Assembly (NCBI GenBank): GCA_038277395.1
Contig: CM076189.1
Location: 212,824,011-212,888,010 of the forward strand
DNA from: Dryocosmus kuriphilus
Lineage: Eukaryota > Arthropoda > Insecta > Hymenoptera > Cynipidae
DNA: 64,000 nt
Direction: 5' to 3'
Below, in pieces: positions 9,668 to 21,110 of the stretch (within the stretch, counting starts at the first letter, position 1; each line of letters begins with the position of its first letter). Both the position numbers and the translations under genes were made by a program. The notes beneath the pieces were generated by a model, which was not told the origin of the DNA, did not search any database, and was given only the letters and a program-made list of their open reading frames with translations.

Positions 9668-9884
9668 CTAAGACATCCAGTTTTTCAACAAGATTACATT
9701 TTCAATTGCGCAATTAAAATAACGTTTCTTATACATATTATGATTATGTGTATATTCTATATCATTAATTAAAAATATTTTACGCAATACATGTAGCGAT
9801 GGACAGTTTAAATCATGCATATCAACAATTTCAGTTGATATTTTTACAAATTGTTTCAGCCAATTCTTTTTCTCTAATCCTTTG
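9668..9884 (-). pseudogene. Accessory Polinton protein, C-terminal fragment (inverted)
   Basis: The minus strand reads KGLEKKNWLKQFV, then LNCPSLHVLRKI, then FNCAIENVILLKNW. Copy B has KGLEKKMYLEQFV, LGFPSLQKL and a C-A-x-x-N-V block in the same order. This is therefore the second half of the gene whose first half lies at 7630-7929 on the plus strand. Both halves break at the same AAAGG bases, which fits an inversion of the intervening ~1.95 kb. Confidence 0.65.
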
Positions 9885-9989
9885 TGGTGACCACCTGTTA
9901 TAATTATTAATTTTATATTAATTATACTCCATATTTCAATATAATGGTCAAATATCAAATTACATTAAATTCAAATATTATCTTCTACA

Positions 9990-10288
9990 AAATAGTTTCG
10001 AGAATATTCTAGTCGGAGACTCGTTGAAGGTTTAGCTAGCAATTCAGGCACAATACTTTGTCATGTACTTTCTAGAAATTCGTACTTGGGTTTTTCCCAA
10101 TGTCTGTTGCATTTCCCTTTCCCTTTTTCCTTTAATAACCTCGTCTCTAGGACCCTAGCTTAGGTTCAGGTCAGTCAAGCAAGTCTCCGTTCGGTCGTCT
10201 GCTTGTACACTACTAGATGCTGAAATAAATTATCTTATATTTACAATTAAACTCTGTAAAGTTATTTCACTTGCACGCGAGCTCCTAT
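9990..10288 (+). repeat. Probable 5' LTR of Gypsy element E1 (left edge uncertain)
   Basis: The right edge is set by 'ctcctataa' followed by 'ctggtgacctgccg', a primer-binding-site candidate at about 10289. An AATAAA-type signal (gaaataaatt) sits at about 10221. I could not find a second copy downstream of the element, so the left edge and the repeat status are inferred. Confidence 0.4.
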
Positions 10289-10370
10289 AACTGGTGACCT
10301 GCCGAAACGATCTCGCGTAATATTTATTACAAATTCACCGTAAAAAAAAAGTGAGAAAGTTTGTGTGTAA

Positions 10371-11318
10371 GTGCGTTTGTGTGCAAGTGCAGTGACGCTA
10401 CACTCTGTGAAATCCAGTGCGCGTAGTGACGCGCCGCATTCGGACAGTTTTCAGCTCTTTCCGTCAATTGGCCGCGTAGCCGTGCGTTTACCACCTTTTT
10501 GGCCCGATGACCCAAAAAAGTGGTTCGTGCAAATCGAACAGCAATTTGCGCTCGCGGATATTACCTCTGAACTTACCGAATTCAGTTACGTAGTTGGGCA
10601 CTTGGAACCCAAATACGCTGCGGAAGTTAGGGACATCCTTACCAACCCTCCGGCACGAAACAGGTACTCGAAATTAAAAACCGAATTAATTAAGAGACTA
10701 AGCGAGTCACAGGAGAGCAAAACAAGACGTCTCCTCGAACACGAGGAAATCGGAGATCGCAAGCCGTCTCAATTCTTGCGCCACCTGAAATCTCTCGCAG
10801 GTACAGTCGTTCCCGATGACGTGCTGCGTCCACTCTGGCTAACTCGTCTTCCCTCAGCGATACAGGGCTTCATGGCAACTCGAACGCAGAGTTCCTTAGA
10901 CGACGTGCAGATCTAGCAGATGTAGTCGCCGAAACCCTGGTTCCCAGAGGACGAGTGTCAGAGGTTCAAGCAAATAATACAGAATCATTGGAGAGCCTTA
11001 TGCAACGGATGATTCTTATAATGACCTCGCACATCGAGGAGGTAAAAAACTCTCTTAGACAAGAGATTGCGGCGGTAGCCCACGCGTTCCAAAATAACCG
11101 TTATTTCCGCGGAAATCGCGTGACCGCTCACGTTCTCGAGATCGCAGCCAGCACAGGAGGGATGGAAATTGCTTGTGCCACCGAAAATTCGGTGCGTCGG
11201 CTCAAAAGTGCACCAAATCCTGTTCCTACTCGAAAAACTTGTTGGCCGGACGCTAATGGCGGCAAACGTCCTTTAGAGCAAATCTCGCCGCCTTTTAGTT
11301 ACGGACAAAGACTCTAAA
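10371..11318 (+). pseudogene. gag: Gypsy element E1 gag
   Basis: The conserved capsid start is VAVRLPPFWPDDPKKWFVQI (about residue 38 of the frame), typical of Mag-lineage Ty3/Gypsy gag, followed by helical capsid sequence to about 10860. TAG codons at 10914 and 10920 interrupt it; sequence resumes at 10955 (NNTESLESLMQRM) and continues to about 11300. No intact zinc knuckle is readable, although CHRKFGASAQKC-like residues appear in an alternative frame near 11180. It would make the virus-like particle in a complete element; here it is broken. Confidence 0.7.
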
Positions 11319-14300
11319 GTGCAATTTTTAGTGGACTCTGGAGCCGATCTTTGCGTTTGCCCGCGTACGCGAATTCGTGGACATACCGAAAAGGCCGGTT
11401 ACGATCTTTACGCTGCGAACGGTTCGATAATTTCAACTTACGGTTTTGAAACTTTGACTCTCAACCTCGGACTTCGTCGAGCATTTACATGGCATTTCGT
11501 GATAGCAGATGTGACTAAACTAATAATCGGTGTCGATTTCTACACCACTTTGCTTTTATTGGTGGACATTCGCAACCAGTGTTTAATCGACAATGTGATA
11601 TCTCTATTTTCCAAAGGCAAAGTTTCTCAGTGTCCTGAGGAGCTTCTCGGCATCCGTGTGGTTTCAGGAACATCTCCTTGGCACGAGCTTCTAAAGGAAT
11701 ATTCAAAAATAACCCAACCTACAAGAGCCAGAACCAAGCCGCCGCACTCCGCTGTATATCGGATCTACACCACACCAGGTCCACCCGTAGAAGAAAGTCC
11801 ACGGCGATTATCTCCAGAGAAACACCGACAGGCGAAGGCAGAATACCAGTCACTGATAGACATGTCTATCATTCGTCCATCAAAAAGCAGCTGGGCATCA
11901 CCGCTTCACATGGTCCCCAAGAAAGCTGAAGTATGACGTATATGTGGAGACTACAGGAGGTTAAATGAGAGAACTATCTCTGATAAGTATCCATTACCTC
12001 ACATCCATGGCTTTTCACACACTCTTCATGGTAAGAAAATTTTTTCTACTATTGATCTTTTCAGAGCCTTTCACCAAATCCAAGTCGCAGAAGAAGATAT
12101 TCCCAAGACAGTTGCCACAACGCCTTTTGGGCTCTTCGAGTACTTATTCATGGCCTTTGGTTTGTGTAATGCCGCTCAAATATGCCAAAGATTTATCGAC
12201 GAAGTGCTCAGGGGCCTAAACTTCACATATGTTTATATTGGCGACATCCTGGTAGCATCATCTTCGGTTGAAGAACATGAACAGCACCTCCGTCAAATTT
12301 TTGATCGCCTCAAGACGTAAGGCGTTTTGATTAACCCTGACAAATTTTCCTGGGGAGAGGAAACGGTGAAATTTCTCGGATATGAGGTTTCAGAAATGGG
12401 CATCAAACCTCTACCAGAGAAGATCCAAGCCATCCTGGACTTTCCTCAACCCAAAACAGCAAAAAAACTCAGGCAATTCCTTGGAATTTTAAATTTTTAC
12501 AGACTCAGTATCCCGATGGCAGCTTCACAGCAGGCACCGCTCAACGATCTACTGAAGAAAAAAATTCGAGGAAAAGCACCCATTCCCTGGAATCCAGTGG
12601 CCTTGAGGGCCTTTGAGGACTGCAAGAAAGGCTTCGCCGAAGCAGTACTTTTAGTCCACCCTGCATCAGAGGCACCATTGGCAATTTTCACAGATGCATC
12701 AGACTTCGCTATCGGTGCAGCTTTACAGCAACTTGTTGATGAAAAATGGGAACCACTACGATTTTTCTCCAAGGAACTCAGTCCCGCGCAGCTGAAATAC
12801 GGCGCTTACAGTAGAGAATTACTGGCAATATACAAAGCTGTAAAGTATTTTCGGCACATGGTCGAAGGACGAGAATTTATGATTTTCGCTGATCATAAAC
12901 CCCTAACGTTCGAATTTCAACAAAAATCAAACAAATGCGACCCTCTACAGTTCCGACAACTCGACTTCATCGGTCAGTTCACTACTGATATTCGACATGT
13001 TTCAGGTAGCAAGAATGTCGTAGCAGATGCCCTCTCTCGCATCGAGGAAGTAGCGAGTACCATCGATTTCTCCGCTCTCGCAGAATTCCAGACTCATGAT
13101 GTCGAATTGCAGAAATATCTCCAACCCGGCACCGGATTGCAGTTCAAGAAGATCCACGTCCCAGAGATAGGCGTAGCCCTGTACTGTGATGTTTCAACGA
13201 GCACAGCAAGGCCTTTCGTCACTCAACCTTTTCAGCGGGCTGTTTTCAACTCGCTACATCAGCTCTCACATCCTGGAATCAAAGCCACCGTCAGATTGGT
13301 CACGCAAAGATACGTTTGGCGATCTGTCAAGGATGACTGTAAAAAATGGGCCAGAACCTGCATTGCTTGCCAGCAAGCAAAAGTTACAAGGCACGTCTCA
13401 GCTCCGATTGGAACTTTCATCCCGCCAACATCAAGGTTTGAACGTATTCACGTAGACCTTTTTGGACTATTACCTTACTCACGAGGTTATCAGCACTGTC
13501 TCACCATCATCGACCGATTCTCACGCTGGTCAGAAGCAATACCAGTTGAGGATATCTCAGTACCCACAGTCGCTAAAGTAATCTTCACAAATTGGATAGC
13601 GAGGTTCGGAACATCGCTACGAGTTACCAGCGACCAAGGACAACAGTTTGCGTCTCAACTATTCAAGGAATTGAATAATCTTCTTGGTACGAAACATCTA
13701 AGGACTACTGCTTACCATCCAGCTTCCAATGGTTTGATCGAACGGTAACATCGCCAGCTGAAAGCTGCTATCAGATGTCACGCAAACGAAGCTTGGACTG
13801 AGACACTAACCATTATCTTACTTGGTCTCAGAGCAGCTTGGCGTGAAGAATTAAAGGCAACCGTCGCAGAACTCGTGTATGGAGAAGGTCTGCGGCTACC
13901 CGGAGAATTTTTAGCACCGAAATCAAAGTCGCAACAACCTATTGAAACATCAGAGTTCGTTCAGCAGATTAGGAAGTTCTTTCACGACCTAAGTCCAATA
14001 GGAAGCACAAGGCATAATAAACAAAAGCCTTTCGTGTTTAAGGATCTCGCCACCACCAACCAAGTTTTCTTACGCCGCGACAAACCTGGAGGTTTGTTTG
14101 ACATCCCCTACGATGAACCCTACATTGTCAACAACCGAAGTGACAAGACATTCGATATTGATGTCAACGGAAAAAATTTCACGGTTACCATCGACAGATT
14201 GAAACCAGCCTATACCATCGCGGAAAAATCTTACAGGAAGAAGTACCAAGTAAGCAACAGGATACTGAGGATACTCATACACCAACCGAGATTCGTGCAG

Positions 14301-14379
14301 AAGTTATTACACCAATAAAGAAAAAAAAATCGGGTAGACGCGTTAGTTTCCCTAAACGCTTCCAAGCAGGATTTTCCTA
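11319..14379 (+). pseudogene. pol: Gypsy element E1 pol (protease, RT, RNase H, integrase)
   Basis: Almost the whole polyprotein lies in one frame, broken by TGA at 11934, TAA at 12318 and TAA at 13746. Domains in order: aspartic protease VDSGAD (residue ~4); RT with YIGDILVAS at about 12232, where the usual second-position Asp of YIDD is Gly; RNase H start FTDASDFAIGAAL (about 12690); the HHCC zinc site (HQLSHPG ... CIACQQAK, 13256-13380); and the integrase triad in HVDLFG, VTSDQGQQF and AYHPASNGLIER. A frameshift after 14310 leads to a final SGRRVSFPKRFQAGF tail ending at 14379. The YIGD change plus the stops argue that it is inactive. Confidence 0.9.
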
Positions 14380-14583
14380 ATTCAGTATCACTTTTCTTTT
14401 TTCTTTTCTTTTAAATTTTCAATTCTTTCTTCTTATACTTATACTGTAAGATCAAATTCATATGTCCTATAAGGTATATGGTGTATAAGACTATATATGG
14501 AAAAAAATATTAATGCAACCCGCCATGCCCCCAAATAATGGAAAAAGACATTTTACAGGGGTATTTTTTAAATTGCGCGCGCT
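14380..14583. other. Boundary between E1 and the large palindrome
   Basis: This is pyrimidine-rich, then AT-rich sequence. No copy of the E1 5' LTR is visible where the 3' LTR should be. The palindrome arm starts at 14584 with 'gatgtcgcatttcattgg'. Confidence 0.5.
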
Positions 14584-15361
14584 GATGTCGCATTTCATTG
14601 GTCGGTTTAATGAAAACTTGATACATGGGTGTCTTCATAGGATAACCACAGATAACCATCAGAGTCCGTCATCAACTGAGGTGTTTACAAAATTGATAAC
14701 CTCGTATGTACTTTAGTTTATTGTTAAACCAGTACAATATAAGAATAACATGATAATAAAAACCTTTAAAATTGTGCGAAAATACGAAAATGTAGTTTAG
14801 TTACAAAATGGAAGTCTATCTCGATTATTTTTGTGATGTGAAGTGCATTTTATCGATTTGTGAGGTTATATTTTGAACACTTGACACATTTTGAGTGTAA
14901 ACATTGAGTGATATCGTTGGACGGATTGCAGTTTATGTAAGTAAATATTCTATTTCTGGTACTTTATTATGGAAAAAATAGTGTAATTTTCAAGACTTGA
15001 ACGTAAAAAGTTTAATTTTTTGATCTTGAAATTTTTAGTTATTTAATTTGGAACGTTTATAGTTTGAAAACGTAAAATTATGAGTTATTTCAAGCAGCCA
15101 AATAGGCATGCACTTTCACTTCTGAAAGAATTTAAAATTCAATACTTTTAATTTAAAATATACCAAATTGTTTGGTTTTAAATGTAATTTTTCTCAAAAC
15201 TGTATAATTTGGAAATCAAGGCCTTCAAAGTTAAATACATTTCAATTAATAACATTCACTTCCATAAATTTAACAAATTTTAAACCAAAATTTGTTTTAA
15301 AACTGGGGTAAAGCCGGGAAATGTAGTTCAAAATGCAGTTAAAATATTTGTTTTGTATTTC

Positions 15362-16330
15362 AGAAACTGTCTTTGGAGCCGATCAGCTAACGGATTCTTT
15401 GTTTAGTTTTAATCCTTACACTGGAGATGTGAATCACATCCTTTTTATCCAAAATCAGTATGTACATGGGAGGAATGGATTTCGACTATGTTGGAAACAA
15501 TCTGTATTGGTCCAACACAGAATTTAATTCTATCGAAGTCTTCAGTATGAGGACGGGAATGAAATTAGATATTCCATTTCAGAACTTATTTTTCGGAATT
15601 TATTAAATTCCACTTTTCTTTATTTTTTTAAAAAACATTTCAGATTATTTACAAATTTTGTAAATTTCAGAATAATGTACGTTGTGTTTCAACTGAAGAA
15701 TAAAGAATACCATATTACAAAAATAGATATGGTCGGATTGTCCAAATCGGAAGCTTTCGTCATAAAGGATAAAGTAATTGGACCCAGGATATCTCTCGCT
15801 TACGATTTTGAAAAAGAGAGATTATATTGGGCCGATGAAGGCACTGGACGAATCGACAGTATTTCCCAAAATGGTTTCTATACACAAAATTTAAAAATTT
15901 ATAGAAATAGTCGAGGCGTAACATTGTAAATTGAAGACTAGAAATGTAAAAAATGATAAATTAGTAGTTCTTGAATCTTGAATTTTAAGAGGGCAACTTT
16001 TAAAAAAAAATTATATTTCTGATAGCAATAGAATTGAGATCAATGTTAAATAAAATAATCCAATTTCAGATGATGATCAAAAGCTTTTTCGCACTGGACT
16101 CACCAAACCCGTAAGCCTATCAATTCTTGGAGGATTTGTATTTTGGACACAACGTGGATCCAAGCAATTATTCTGGAGTGATAAGAATAATGCTGTTTTG
16201 GTAAAAAAAGCAATTCATATTCGTGAGTATTCGAAAATAGCAAGTTTTTTTTTTTTTGAAATGCATCTATTTGTGTAAAAATAAATTTAAAATAAATTCT
16301 TATAGGTGTCGCTGACAAATTTGTGTGATG
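15362..16330 (+). pseudogene. LDL-receptor-class YWTD beta-propeller exons, copy 1
   Basis: Three to four exon-like blocks each follow a good acceptor (tttcag or ttatag). Block 1 (15362-15600) reads TVFGADQLTDSLFSFNP, then in another frame MDFDYVGNNLYWSNTEFNSI. Block 2 (15671-15928) has LYWADEGTGRIDSI. Block 3 (16072-16222) has FWTQRGSKQLFWSD. These are YWTD-repeat signatures of LDLR/LRP/vitellogenin-receptor propellers, which release ligands in endosomes. A reading-frame break inside block 1 (about 15460) is shared with the other arm, and no full propeller is present, so this is a fragment of a host gene copied into the repeat. Which receptor it came from I cannot say. Confidence 0.65.
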
Positions 16331-16561
16331 CATTTGGTGTCTTTACACGGAAGATCTGCAACAAAACATGCTTCCAGCGAGTCACGGGGTTCTCTTTGTT
16401 CACAAATCTACATTGTAAAAATCGCTTTCGGCTTTTTAAGTAAAAATAAATTCTTTATGCATTTAAAATTAAAAACTAGATTAAGTTTTCATTTTTTCAA
16501 TATAACTTTCATTTTCTTTCTTATTTAATTTATCAATTTTTAATTTAACATTCCAGTTAAG

Positions 16562-16680
16562 CTATCGATATTGGAATTGGAACAAGTCACCTTCGGCAGC
16601 AATGCACGTACGAAGGCGCTTTTCGAATTCCACATTCGTGACTTTAAGAAACGTCTCCGCCGGAATTTCTCCAGTGGTCT
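16562..16680 (-). pseudogene. Mariner-type transposase 3' end, small duplicate
   Basis: Minus-strand sequence ends with the same EFEKRLRT.IAAEG-type tail as 21983-22345 and 22865-23221. It stops at about 16680, where satellite-associated sequence begins. It duplicates the bases that flank the other side of the insert at 21980-22100. Confidence 0.7.
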
Positions 16681-16800
16681 TCTCTTTGTTGACACATCTG
16701 CATTGTAAAAATCGCTTTCGGCTTTCTGAGTAAAAATAAATTCTTTATGCATTTAAAATCAAAATCTAGATTAAGTTTTCATTTTTACATTCTCATCTCA
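16681..16800. repeat. Extra copy of a palindrome segment
   Basis: A ~110-base stretch (containing 'attgtaaaaatcgctttcgg' and 'aaattctttatgcattta') repeats 16395-16500 and the complement of 23280-23385. It sits at the entry point of the 5.3-kb insert. Confidence 0.7.
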
Positions 16801-17125
16801 ATGAGAAGGTATTAGTTTTATGTGAAAACTGACTTTCCCGGATTTCATGAAATCTCGACGTTTCGTGACCCCCTGAATCTGAAAAAACATGCTTTGCGTT
16901 GGTGTCTGTCTGTCGTTGTCGTTGTCGACATTGTCGTCGTTTTCGTCATTGTAGGCTGTTAGCACGATGACTTTTGAAGGACTAATCGGATTGGAGTGCG
17001 CTTTGGCATACTTCTTTAAGGCGTAAAAAGTAAGGACGAGTTCGTTAACCAGCGGTTTTTGACCAACGGTTATGGTTTTATCCATCCAAAACTGTTTTCA
17101 CAAAATAAAAAATCCATTTTCCGGC
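16801..17125. repeat. Satellite lead-in segment, copy 1
   Basis: It matches 20780-21110: both contain a (gtc)n-rich tract, 'ggactaatcggattggagtg', and 'accaacggttatggttttat'. The two copies flank the Tc1 element and the fold-back, and each is followed by the ~157-bp satellite. Confidence 0.8.
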
Positions 17126-18345
17126 TAAACTATGCGAGATACAGAAAATATGTATATAACCAAAATTGTTTATCTTAAAAAAATCAACGAATTTTGTCTC
17201 AATCGTTTTTTTTCATAAAGTACACGGTTTTTGTTTTAATCGAGAAAACGTTATTAAAAATGAAAAACTGTGGATTCCCGCCAAAATATTCAAGATACGA
17301 AAAAAAAATAATAATAAATAAAAATTTGTTTACCTTCAAAAGATCTACAAATTTTGTTTTAACCGTTTTTTGTTAAAATGCACGCTTTTGGTTTTAATCG
17401 AGAAAGCGCTATTAAAAAATAAAAAATTCAAATTTTCCGCCAAACTATGCAAGATACGACAAAAATGATAATAAACAAAGTTGTTTGACTCAAAAAGAAC
17501 TACAAATTTTCTCTGTGTAAGTTCTTCGTAGAGACACATAGTTTTTGAGTTATTCGTGAAATACGTTATTAAATATAAAGAAATCCATTTTTCAGGAAAA
17601 CTATGCAAGATACGAAAAAATATTATGCAACAGAATTGTTCATCTTGGAAAAACCTACGAATTTGCTGAAACGCATTTGTCTATTCAACACATAGTTTAT
17701 TCATGAAAGGACGAGTTTGTTAAGCAGCCACTTTTGACTAATGGTTATGGTTTTATCCATCAAAAACAGTTTTTACGAAAACAAAAAATCCATATTTCGG
17801 CTAAACTATACGAGATACAAGAAAATATATATGAAAGTAAAATTTTTCGTCTGAAAAAAATCTACAAATTTTGTGTTAACCGTTTTTTGATACAATGCAC
17901 GGTTTTTATTTTTATCGAGAAAACGTTATTAAAAATGAAAAACTCTGGTTTCCCGACAAAATATTCAAGGTAAACAAAAAACTGTAATAAACAAAGTTAT
18001 TTAACTCAAGAACATCTACAAATTTTGTGTTAACCGTTTTTTTGATAAAATGCACGGTTTTCGTTTTAATCGAGAAAACGTTATTAAAAAAATAAAAAAC
18101 TGTGGTTTCCCGCCAAAATATTCAAGATACGAAAAAAATGATAAGCAAGAAAGTTGTTTAACTGAAAAACATCAACAAATTTTTTTTCTATAATTTTGTT
18201 GTGAAGACGCATAGTTTTTCAGTTATTCGTGAAATACATTATTCAATATAAAGAAATCCACTTTTCAGCATAACTATGCAAGTTACGAAAAAAAATATTA
18301 AGAAGCAGAATTGTTCATCTTGGAAAAACCTGCAAATTTGCTGAA
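17126..18345. repeat. ~157-bp AT-rich satellite, about eight units
   Basis: A recurrent box (actatgcaagatacg or aatattcaagatacg) appears at about 17127, 17285, 17445, 17600, 17804, 17962, 18117 and 18265. Between boxes each unit has 'ttttaatcgagaaaacgtta' or a diverged form. Units are 70-90% alike by eye. Open frames within are incidental. Confidence 0.8.
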
Positions 18346-18962
18346 AACCATTTTTTGACGGAAGATTCGCATTAGTTTAAACTTTTCAACTTCGTAAGGC
18401 GATTTGAATACTTTTCAAGGCAGAACGGCTAATTAAAATATATTTTAATATTTGATAATTAGTTTAATTAATTGAGTAATGTAATGAAGAAATAAATACT
18501 TAAATTCCTATTTTTTCAACTTGTAAAAAATATATTTATGTTTTTTTTAAAAAGGGAGAGACTTATTAATGTATATAATTCAGTACAGTTAAAGACTGTG
18601 TTTATGTAGATTTATTATTTAATAAGAAAAACTTTAAAGAAATTCGAAAAATATTTTTTTTTCTACAATTATTGTGCAAATGGTAAATAAAAAGTACGAA
18701 AGAATGAAAGTTTTTTAACGAAAATAATATCTGAAGAACATAAGGGAAAAGATAAGTAGCTTATTATTGTGGGACAAGTAAATAACATGGTACCAATTAT
18801 CAACAAAAACAACAGCAGTTTTAGAAATAATGAATCAATTTTTATTAACTACATGAAAGCATATAAATTAAGGTGGACTTCAAGTAATGAAATCGTTTGA
18901 GCTGATGGTATTTTTTAAAGAGAGTCTGATGTGCAATTACTTTGAAATATTTATTCCATTTA
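18346..18962. other. AT-rich flank of Tc1 insertion
   Basis: No gene was seen. The last ~60 bases (gtgcaattactttgaaatat...) resemble 20600-20640, which appears to be a paralogous copy without the Tc1 insertion. Confidence 0.5.
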
Positions 18963-20225
18963 CAGTCTGTTCCACAAGAAAGAATACGCGTTTTCTCGAA
19001 AAGTTTTAAAGAAAACTTTATTTTTATTTTTTGGCATGAAAAAGCATTTTAAAAGTTAGGGAGGACTTACCTTAATAAATGGTCCAATCGCCATTATTCT
19101 CGATAATGGCCTGGCATCTTCTGGGCATGCTCTCGACTAATTTTTCAGCATATTCTAAAGATAGAGAGCGCCACACCTCTCTAATTCGTCGAGAGAGCTG
19201 CTTAAGGGTGAATACACGCCTTCCTGCAAGTTTTCTCTTAACGACACTCCACACATTTTCAATCGGATTGGCATCAGGAGATTGTGAAGGCCAGGCCAAG
19301 GTGACGACGCCATTTGCAGCTTTCCAGTTCTTGCAGAGGCGACTGCAATGTTTGGGATCGTTGTCCTCTTGAAGGATCTAAACCTCATTATTGGCTCCAA
19401 ACATCTTTTCTGCAGACCTCAGAAGACCATGCTTGTAGATTTTGACCATTTTTTCCGCGTTCAGGTTCTCAGTGAACAGCTCTAAACAGCCAAAACCGCG
19501 CTGTGAGAAGCATCCCCAAACATGGATCTTTACTGGGTGTTTAACAGTTCGCTGGAGGAACCGCTCACCTTTGCCTGACCAGGCACGTTTTATTGGAACC
19601 CATGCCCAAAAGGATTTTCGGAAAAAATCACATTTGACCAATCGCGATCATTATTTTCCATAGCCCATGACAGCCGTTTTTGCATGTGCACTTCTGAGAG
19701 CAGGGGTTTCTGCCTCGTGCTACGGTACTGCATGTTTGCCTCAGCTAATCTGCGTCTTATGGTGTTTATACTAATGTCTAATCCCTTCTCCGCTAGCTTT
19801 ATCCTTGGCTTCGCGCAGCCGTAGAGTGGGGTTGCGCTTGAATAGTGCGATGATCCCCTTATCCTCCTTGCTGGACATTGCTCGCGTTTCTCCTTTTCCT
19901 GGAAGATCGTCAACAGCTTTTGTGTCCCTATACCGCTCCACCCACTTTTGCACGAAGTACTTAGACTTTTTAAGCACTTAGCAGCAGCTGAGTATGAAAG
20001 TTTTGGTCCATGTGCATTGCTGCACAAAAACACAGCTTCGAACCGTTTAGCGTATACTGCACTCATTGCGCAAACTTGTTCACTATCCGACACTTCGAAT
20101 GAGACTGAACCAAATCGGCGGTTCCGCTCTTGCCCTTGAAACATACAGTCAGGCCAAAAAAGAAACGAACAAAAATCTTTAAAACTTTTCGAGAAAACGG
20201 GTATTCTTTCTTGTGGAACAGACTG
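18963..20225 (-). mobile_element. Tc1-type DNA transposon, 1263 bp, complete ends
   Basis: Terminal inverted repeats of about 49 bases differ at one position (cagtctgttccacaagaaag outward at both ends). The element starts CAGT and ends ACTG and is flanked by TA on both sides (18961-18962 and 20226-20227), the standard Tc1/mariner target duplication. It carries a decayed transposase on the minus strand. Confidence 0.93.
19072..20144 (-). pseudogene. Tc1-family DD34E transposase, decayed
   Basis: The minus strand reads, across several frames, a helix-turn-helix region (SKYFVQKWVERYRDTKAVDD, near 19965-19905), a WGCFSQRGFGCLELF block (about 19520), LQEDNDPKH with the second catalytic Asp (about 19375), and SPDANPIENVW with the catalytic Glu (about 19275). 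Thirty-four residues separate that Asp from the Glu, matching DD34E. At least one stop (before LQEDND at 19381) and several frameshifts break it. It would cut and paste the element; this copy cannot supply enzyme. Confidence 0.9.
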
Positions 20226-20237
20226 TAACTACACTAC

Positions 20238-20430
20238 TCGGAAAAAAAGGACCGAGAGATGACGCACAGATTTTAAATCGTAAAATTTTGACTTGCATTC
20301 GCTTGAATTTTAGTAGTTAAACTCTATGTAGTTTATAGTTGCGAGTCTATTCAGTGAATTTAAGGCAAATGCAAGTCAAAATTTTACGATTAAATACCTG
20401 CAGTTTTACCTCTAGCCTCGAGGTCTTTCC
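20238..20430. repeat. Short fold-back (hairpin) element
   Basis: A 24-base perfect inverted repeat (atcgtaaaattttgacttgc at about 20277 and its complement ending about 20391) is extended on both sides by imperfect pairing of 'ggaaaaaaaggaccgagag' with 'cctcgaggtctttcc'. The loop is ~70 bases. This is MITE-like in form. A diverged one-sided copy of its start lies at 20652-20700. Confidence 0.6.
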
Positions 20431-20779
20431 CAATCCGAATTTCCATTTAAATATTTCCATATTAATTAAAATATTACTTAATTGATAATAAGTATTCTTC
20501 TTCTTGAAATAATAAAAACATGTTGCAAGCTGTCAGGCGTCGTATTATATTTACTCTGTTTGAATGAGATCACCAATACTAGCATTTTGTAAAGTGAGGC
20601 CGATGTACAAATACTTTCAAATATTTATTCCACTCAACGAAGACATTTGGATAGGAAAGGACCGAGAAGTGGCGCTCAGATTTTGAAACGAAAAATTTTG
20701 GTTTGTATTTGTTTGAATTTTACTAGGTAGATTCGTCTATAAATTAATATTTACATTATTTTCTAAGGAAATATTTTTT

Positions 20780-21110
20780 TACATTCTCATCAGAGAAGGT
20801 ATTAGATTTATATAAAATTTGACTTTCGAGGCTTTCATGAAATCTCCACGTTTTGAGACCTCCTGAATCCGAATAAACGGTTTTTACGACGGTGTCTGTA
20901 TGTCTGTTGTCGTTGTCGTCGTCGTCGTCGTCGTTGGAGTCTGTTCCCACGATAACTTTCCAAGGACTAATCGGATTGGAGTGCGCTTTGGTACTCTTCT
21001 TTAAGGGATAAGAAGAAAGGACGAGTTCTTTAACCAGCGGTTTTTGACCAACGGTTATGGTTTTATCCATCGAAAACTGTTTTCACAAAATCAAAAAATC
21101 CATTTTCCGG
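20780..21110. repeat. Satellite lead-in segment, copy 2
   Basis: This is the second copy of 16801-17125, including a longer (gtc)n tract at 20905-20935. Confidence 0.8.

Larger units (their letters stand above)
14584..16680 (+). repeat. Left arm of large inverted repeat
   Basis: It pairs with the reverse complement of about 23093-25199 across nearly its full length, from 'gatgtcgcatttcattgg' at the outer end to 'cgccggaatttct' at the inner end. Differences are scattered substitutions and small indels, so the copies have diverged and are not an assembly echo. It carries YWTD-propeller exons and, at its inner end (16562-16680), the 3' end of a mariner-type transposase gene on the minus strand. 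Confidence 0.85.

Noticed and set aside
9990..14583. Complete E1 element with two LTRs
   Set aside because: No downstream copy of the 9990-10288 sequence was found before the palindrome begins.
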